From assembly GCA_028714615.1 (NCBI GenBank), contig JAQTMA010000124.1, forward strand, positions 1 to 10,013: a stretch of DNA of 10,013 bases, in the 5' to 3' direction. The notes below the pieces were generated by a model. It saw only the letters and a list, made by a program, of their open reading frames with translations, did no database searches and had not been told where the DNA came from. Position 1 is the stretch's first letter. Every line of letters starts with the position of its first letter. Source of the DNA: Anaerolineaceae bacterium (GTDB lineage: Bacteria; Chloroflexota; Anaerolineae; Anaerolineales; Anaerolineaceae). Positions 5,999 to 10,013 of this stretch are shown in pieces. Made by a program: the position numbers and the translations under genes.

Positions 5999-8530
5999 CG
6001 CCAGGCTGGTTCTTTCAGGTACGATCGCGTGTGGAGAAGGCAGGCTGACGCCACAGGCTGCCATGTCGTATAATGCGTTGGTGGCAGCCTCCTGCACAGG
6101 GCTTGACCCAGTAAAGAATGCATCGAAAATCCCGTGGATAACATCGGCATCATGCATTTGCCGCAGGTAATCTAACGCTCCGAGCTTCTCTTCTTCTTCC
6201 CCGGTCTTTAATGCGGAAAGTAACATTTCTGTGGGAGGACCCCCGGCGGGAATTCCCATGCCTCGCTTTGCTGCAAACGCCACCAACCAGGAAGCCATTG
6301 AGGGAGTGATCAGCGTGCGGGGGATGTACGGATCAGGACGTTGGCGTGTTTCGATTACTTGCCCGGCTGCATTGCGGACAATCCACTGGCTGTCCTCAAT
6401 CCTCATTTTCTCGAGGATATCGTTGGACCAACCATCCATTATTCGATCTAATCCATATACAACCGCCCGCCGAACTAACAAATCTCCGACGACGCTTCCG
6501 TCTTTTAAGATCGGATGGCCTTGAATGGGGTCGTTCGCCAACGCCTCTGCCGCAGCCCGCCGTGTGATTTCGTCCGCCTCCAGAAGGATTCGGGCAACGC
6601 CCTCCATCGCTGTTTGGCTGCCCAATGCGACCAAAGCCAGGCATGCACTGTTACGAATAGCCTGAATGGGGCTTTCCAGCAATTTCGTCAATGCAGCAGC
6701 GGCCTGTTGATCTCCCAGCGCACCAGATCCTAAAGCGGCTAATTGAACCGTTTGAGAATCACTTGAGGAAAGCAACTGCCTGAAAAAACCAGTGAGGCTA
6801 ACGTCCTCAGAAACCAACAATGCTGCCAGCGCCCGTTGGCGGATGCCTGCTGGTAATTGATCTTTTTGGACCAGGTGGATCAATTGTTCAATGACCTGCG
6901 ATCGCCAAGGAATTTGAGGCGGCGTATCCTTTAGCCAGCGAGCAGCCAGGAGTAAATTCCGATAAAGCGGTTCTTCAGGGTCGCGAACATACAATTCCAG
7001 AGGGTGGCTGATGTCAATTTGCGATGATGCGTAACGCAAGGAGAGGGATTTTCCGGTCCAGGTTTGCTGTGAGAGAATTTCAGTCATGCCACCAGCATCC
7101 ACAGCCAGGGCTCGCCCGGCGAGATAACCACAGATGTGAGGGTGGGCGAAAGCAATCGAATCGGCGCCCCGTTCTACCAGGATTCCAACTTCCAGCAGAG
7201 TAGAAAGGGATAAAGTCCCAGGCAACTGTCGTAGTCCTGAACGAGCCGGTTCAGCATCGGTTGACCGGTTTGGCTCTGCTGGTGTAGCTGCAGGCAATGG
7301 AACGGGAATTGGTTCTTGTTCTAAGTATTGACCTGCCCGGCTCTTCGGGAGTGCCAGCTTCCCGGAAAGCACCATTTGAAAGGCTAGCGTTTCAATAGGG
7401 TTCAGAGATTTTGTCCCAGTTAGTCGGAGCAGATACGCTTCAATGCTATCTATGACCCGAGGGCCCTTGATATCGCCTCCACAAATAGCCCACACCAACA
7501 TGGTCCATTCGAAGGGGGTCAGACACAGGTGGTCGTCAGTGAGCCAGATTTGAACCATTAACGGATCGGGAGAACTAGCCCGTTCTGGATTTGGCAATAA
7601 CGGAGCGACCTTTTCAAGCCAGCAACTTGCCCAACCATTCAAGAATGCGACAACTTGTGGGCGACTCCAGGCAGCCAGGGCAAATATGCGGATTCCAGGG
7701 TTTGGAAGGCCATTCCAATAATCTGTTGAGGCAGTAGTGACCAACCTGAGGGTGGGATAGTGTGAGAGTAAACGCTCGAGAAAAACGCAGGCTTCTCGAA
7801 GCGTGGTTGCAGATAGTTCATCGATACCGTCTAGTAAAAGGATAACCTTGCCAGAATTAAACTTTGCGCGAAGAAAACTTTGTACCTGCGATTTAATCAC
7901 CAACGAAGCTGATGTACTGAAACGGTCGATAATGGGTCTGGCCGGATCTCCCTGGTTGGCCAGGGGCTGTGGTAGGTCATTGATGTGAAGTAATAGCGGT
8001 AGGTATTCATTCAGCAAGGGGTTCTTGGCCTCTTGACGGGCAATTTTTGTAGCCAGAAACCCCAGAGCCACGCTCTTTCCACAGCCCGGTTGGCCAGAAA
8101 TGGCGATGTTCAAGCCAGCAAAAAGGGGAGCTTCAAGCTCCAAAGTGGGAACACCATAAAAGGCGCCAAACTCTGGCCAATCAGGAATATAGCTAATGGT
8201 CTGACTGACGACATTATCTGGGGGGATGGGGGTGTCAGGACTGACTTGGGGCACAGGGGCGAGTAAACGTGGTTCGATCAGGATTTCCTCCAATGAAAAT
8301 AAATGGGAGGAAATATGCTTTTCTTGAGCCCGGCGAATCGTCTCTCGCCTTAATCGGTCTTCGATCCCGGCTTCGCTCAATTGTTGAAGTTCAGAGGAGT
8401 GCGCCTGAAGGTTTTGCTTGAGGCGGGGCCACATCTCTCGATAACTTTGATAGACAAACCAAAAAAGGGATCCGGTCAATACGCCGATCCAGAAGGAAAA
8501 TCGGTCTAAAACGATGGATAATTCAGGCAT
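5978..8530 (-). CDS. Membrane-anchored NACHT (STAND) NTPase with HEAT-like repeats
   Basis: An 850-residue protein. Residues about 11-28 are one hydrophobic helix, followed by Arg/Lys (31, 36, 38), which places the rest in the cytoplasm. Residues 32-75 are charged and probably helical. The NTPase has Walker A GQPGCGKS (146-153) and a NACHT-type Walker B, VILLLDGIDEL (229-239, with Asp234, Asp237 and Glu238). The expected sensor-1 segment reads RLVTTAST, without the usual arginine. FAHPHICGYLAGRAL (461-475) resembles the winged-helix end of NACHT modules. A Pro/Ala-rich linker lies at 405-435. Residues about 560-730 and 765-825 contain alpha-helical HEAT-like repeats (AALGSGALGDQQAAAAL, ACLALVALGS, RRAAAEALAND). 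STAND NTPases act as switches that bind a signal with the repeats and oligomerise; some bacterial NACHT proteins protect against phages. No separate effector domain is seen. ATG 8530 is chosen because it is 2 bases past the upstream stop; a longer start at 8605 would overlap the zinc-ribbon gene. Confidence 0.88.
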   Translation of the reverse strand: MPELSIVLDRFSFWIGVLTGSLFWFVYQSYREMWPRLKQNLQAHSSELQQLSEAGIEDRLRRETIRRAQEKHISSHLFSLEEILIEPRLLAPVPQVSPDTPIPPDNVVSQTISYIPDWPEFGAFYGVPTLELEAPLFAGLNIAISGQPGCGKSVALGFLATKIARQEAKNPLLNEYLPLLLHINDLPQPLANQGDPARPIIDRFSTSASLVIKSQVQSFLRAKFNSGKVILLLDGIDELSATTLREACVFLERLLSHYPTLRLVTTASTDYWNGLPNPGIRIFALAAWSRPQVVAFLNGWASCWLEKVAPLLPNPERASSPDPLMVQIWLTDDHLCLTPFEWTMLVWAICGGDIKGPRVIDSIEAYLLRLTGTKSLNPIETLAFQMVLSGKLALPKSRAGQYLEQEPIPVPLPAATPAEPNRSTDAEPARSGLRQLPGTLSLSTLLEVGILVERGADSIAFAHPHICGYLAGRALAVDAGGMTEILSQQTWTGKSLSLRYASSQIDISHPLELYVRDPEEPLYRNLLLAARWLKDTPPQIPWRSQVIEQLIHLVQKDQLPAGIRQRALAALLVSEDVSLTGFFRQLLSSSDSQTVQLAALGSGALGDQQAAAALTKLLESPIQAIRNSACLALVALGSQTAMEGVARILLEADEITRRAAAEALANDPIQGHPILKDGSVVGDLLVRRAVVYGLDRIMDGWSNDILEKMRIEDSQWIVRNAAGQVIETRQRPDPYIPRTLITPSMASWLVAFAAKRGMGIPAGGPPTEMLLSALKTGEEEEKLGALDYLRQMHDADVIHGIFDAFFTGSSPVQEAATNALYDMAACGVSLPSPHAIVPERTSLASLRQGF

Positions 8531-8532
8531 GT

Positions 8533-9234
8533 CTATCCGGCGTATAAGATTCGCCCACAAGATGGGCAAAAGCTTAGCTGGTTTGGAGCGCGAGCAGCTT
8601 GCCATTCACCCGGGGTCAGGGTATGTCCACAGGTATCACAGGTTTTTTCGCTAACGCTGGTAACAGCCATTCCGTGCTTATTAGGTCTCAACTTTTCATA
8701 AAGAAAGATACTATCAGGGGGAAGGGAGTGCGAGGTCGCCTGGCGTTCGGCATCCAATCTTTCGATACTTTTGACAAGGTGCTCCCGCTCTCCGAATAGT
8801 TCTGCTTGTTGTTCCCCGACCTGACCGATAGTTCTTTTTAGCTGCCGTTCAGCATCTCGATGCAAGTTCTCTGCCGTTTCCAGAGCTAACATCAATTCTA
8901 ATTGTTGATCCTCCAAGACAGCCAGGTAGCGCTTTAATGCAGCCGATTCATTCTGTAATTCCTGGAGCTCTTTCGGGTTGTGCACCTTTCCGCCATAGAG
9001 GGCAGCTTGATTGAGTTCGATCTTCGTGTTCTGTTGCTGTACCAGTTCCTCAGCTCTCTGCAATGCTTTTTGAGCCTCTTTTAAGCTCAGCGTAACGGCA
9101 GACAGATTATCTTGGGCCTGGCGTAAAGTTTGATCAGCCGTAATGATCATATCAATCTCGCGGATGCGGTTGGCGGCTTGGTCACGCTGGGAATCGATTT
9201 TTTGTAAGCGGAAAAGATCCGACGATTGACTCAT
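8533..9234 (-). CDS. Coiled-coil protein with C-terminal C4 zinc ribbon (CT398/zf-RING_7 type)
   Basis: A 233-residue soluble protein. Residues about 5-165 are heptad-rich helix that should fold as a long antiparallel coiled-coil hairpin, with the conserved turn LYGGKVHNPKELQELQ (79-94). The C-terminus is a zinc ribbon with Cys199, Cys202, Cys223 and Cys226 (CDTCG and CPSCGRILY). This is the layout of the widespread CT398-like family, proposed to bind nucleic acid or partner proteins; its exact function is not known. Length is typical. ATG 9234 is the first start after a strong promoter, and the -10 box lies only 8 bases upstream, leaving no room for a normal ribosome site. It is first of a two-gene operon with the NACHT gene 2 bases downstream, which suggests coupled translation and perhaps a shared process. 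Confidence 0.93.
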   Translation of the reverse strand: MSQSSDLFRLQKIDSQRDQAANRIREIDMIITADQTLRQAQDNLSAVTLSLKEAQKALQRAEELVQQQNTKIELNQAALYGGKVHNPKELQELQNESAALKRYLAVLEDQQLELMLALETAENLHRDAERQLKRTIGQVGEQQAELFGEREHLVKSIERLDAERQATSHSLPPDSIFLYEKLRPNKHGMAVTSVSEKTCDTCGHTLTPGEWQAARAPNQLSFCPSCGRILYAG

Positions 9235-9242
9235 ACTTTCCG

Positions 9243-9271
9243 ATTATAGGGTCGTAAGGCAGGAATGGCAA
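9243..9271 (-). promoter_or_regulatory. Strong sigma-70 type promoter for zinc-ribbon/NACHT operon
   Basis: Reading the minus strand, -35 TTGCCA (9271-9266, 5 of 6 consensus) is followed after exactly 17 bases by a perfect -10 TATAAT (9248-9243). Only 8 bases separate the -10 from the ATG at 9234, so transcription should begin at or within about 2 bases of the start codon, giving a leaderless mRNA. Confidence 0.7.
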
Positions 9272-9286
9272 GGTCTGGCCTGTTGA

Positions 9287-9315
9287 TTGCATGCCTTACT
9301 GTTTTCAAGTATACT
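9287..9315 (+). promoter_or_regulatory. Possible promoter for the divergent membrane-protein gene
   Basis: TATACT at 9310-9315 (5 of 6 of the -10 consensus) lies 17 bases after a poor -35-like TTGCAT at 9287-9292; a better-looking TTGATT at 9283-9288 is 21 bases away, which is too far. The -10 sits inside a perfect 10-base palindrome, AAGTATACTT (9307-9316), that could also be an operator. AAGGAT at 9321-9326 then precedes ATG 9333 by 6 bases and may act as ribosome site. The 98-base divergent gap 9235-9332 holds nothing else recognisable. Confidence 0.35.
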
Positions 9316-9332
9316 TTTTGAAGGATCCCCCC

Positions 9333-10013
9333 ATGAATAACCGAAGATTCTGGATCATCACTGGATTCGTGCTGATGCTCGCCGTTCTCCCATATTTTCT
9401 AGCGGAGCGAATGGGAGGCACTCAGTTTGTATTCGGGGGATTCCTGCTCAATCCGCTCGATGGAAACTCTTACCTGGCAAAAATGTTTGAGGGCTGGCAA
9501 GGTGCTTGGACCTTTACCCTTCCGTTTACTGCAACTCCTGGGGAAGGGACTTATTTGTTTGTCTTCTATCTACTTCTCGGTCACATCGCCCGCTGGACCG
9601 GCCTCTCGCTCTTACTCGTATTCCACCTCGCAAGAGTCTTAAGTGCCTTGGTTTTCCTGGTTGCGCTAAACCGCTTTTTTCAATGGGTGCTTCCTGAACA
9701 TAAATTGACCGTTTTGGCATTTACTCTGGCTGCATTAGGAGGGGGTTTGGGATGGCTTGCATACCCCTGGCTAGGACTCTTTACACCGGACATGTGGGTA
9801 GCCGAAGCATTTCCTTTTTTGTCTGTCTATTCAAATCCACATTTTCCACTCGCACTTGCCTTGTTGATGGCTATTCTGCAGAGCTATTCTCGAAGATTTT
9901 CATCCGGTCAATGGGCCAAATCCATAAGCGCGGGATTTTCAATTGGGATGCTCCTCCCTTTTGGCGTGGTGATCGCTGGTCTGTTACTGATTGCTCGCGC
10001 TATTTGGGAATGG
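9333..10013 (+). CDS. Polytopic membrane protein, possibly GT-C-like glycosyltransferase (3' truncated by window)
   Basis: An open frame of 227 residues from ATG 9333 to the window end without a stop. Hydrophobic helices appear near 7-24, 73-88, 91-111, 124-149, 168-184 and 197-221. Between the first two lies a long loop (25-72) with NPLDGNSYLAKMFEGWQGAW and LPFTATPGEGTY, expected outside the cytoplasm. Another loop has DMWVAEAFPF and SNPHFPLAL (153-175). An acidic first extracytoplasmic loop after one helix, followed by many helices, resembles GT-C enzymes that use lipid-linked sugars, but I see no family-defining motif, so this is a guess. AAGGAT at 9321-9326 supports the start. It is transcribed away from the zinc-ribbon operon. 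What follows it is outside the window. Confidence 0.82.
   Translation, partial: MNNRRFWIITGFVLMLAVLPYFLAERMGGTQFVFGGFLLNPLDGNSYLAKMFEGWQGAWTFTLPFTATPGEGTYLFVFYLLLGHIARWTGLSLLLVFHLARVLSALVFLVALNRFFQWVLPEHKLTVLAFTLAALGGGLGWLAYPWLGLFTPDMWVAEAFPFLSVYSNPHFPLALALLMAILQSYSRRFSSGQWAKSISAGFSIGMLLPFGVVIAGLLLIARAIWEW

Noticed and set aside
6231..6733. Overlapping plus-strand and second minus-strand frames of 70-100 codons inside the NACHT gene
   Set aside because: They are shadows of the HEAT-repeat coding region, rich in Arg/Ser/Pro, with no family motif and no ribosome site.
8531..8605. Longer NACHT start at 8605
   Set aside because: The added 25 residues overlap the zinc-ribbon CDS. ATG 8530 directly after the TAG stop gives a standard coupled start and a clean N-terminal membrane helix.
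5978..9234. Calling the NACHT operon part of a phage-defence island
   Set aside because: Neighbours are housekeeping genes, no integrase, transposase, tRNA, repeats or other defence gene is present, and the protein has no known effector domain. A defence role remains only a hypothesis.

Overview
The window is densely coded, with no gap longer than 98 bases. It looks like chromosomal DNA of a free-living bacterium with roughly balanced GC. My best guess is the phylum Chloroflexota, class Anaerolineae. The guess rests on the gene mix: a twin-arginine L,D-transpeptidase, a CcdA next to a thioredoxin-fold/DUF2085 fusion, a pgeF-yggS-yggT-yggU run without sepF, and a membrane-anchored NACHT protein. 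It is an inference from gene style; there is no rRNA or other taxonomic marker here.

Layout. (1) 1-957, plus strand: the C-terminal part of a histidine/aromatic amino-acid ammonia-lyase, open at the left edge. (2) 993-5998, plus strand: seven tightly packed genes that look like one operon, encoding an L,D-transpeptidase, a CcdA-type thiol-disulfide transporter, a CPPC thioredoxin-fold/DUF2085 membrane fusion, PgeF (YfiH), YggS (PLP-binding), YggT and YggU (DUF167). A plausible sigma-70 promoter for this set overlaps the stop codon of the lyase. (3) 5978-9234, minus strand: a two-gene operon. A coiled-coil/C4 zinc-ribbon protein is followed after 2 bases by a membrane-anchored NACHT NTPase with HEAT-like repeats. 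Its 3' end overlaps yggU by 21 bp in convergent orientation. A near-consensus promoter lies directly against the first ATG. (4) 9333-10013, plus strand: the N-terminal part of a polytopic membrane protein, divergent from the zinc-ribbon gene and cut by the right edge.

How the genes may work together. CcdA carries reducing equivalents across the membrane, and the adjacent CPPC protein is a natural partner for it. The exported L,D-transpeptidase has a catalytic cysteine that must stay reduced, so the first three genes could form one envelope/thiol unit. pgeF-yggS-yggT-yggU is a widely conserved housekeeping neighbourhood (purine nucleoside salvage, PLP homeostasis, envelope/division-associated YggT). 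The minus-strand pair is the least explained part: a STAND-type NTPase anchored in the membrane and coupled to a zinc-ribbon coiled-coil protein. No RNA gene, insertion sequence, CRISPR array, attachment site or convincing intrinsic terminator was seen.
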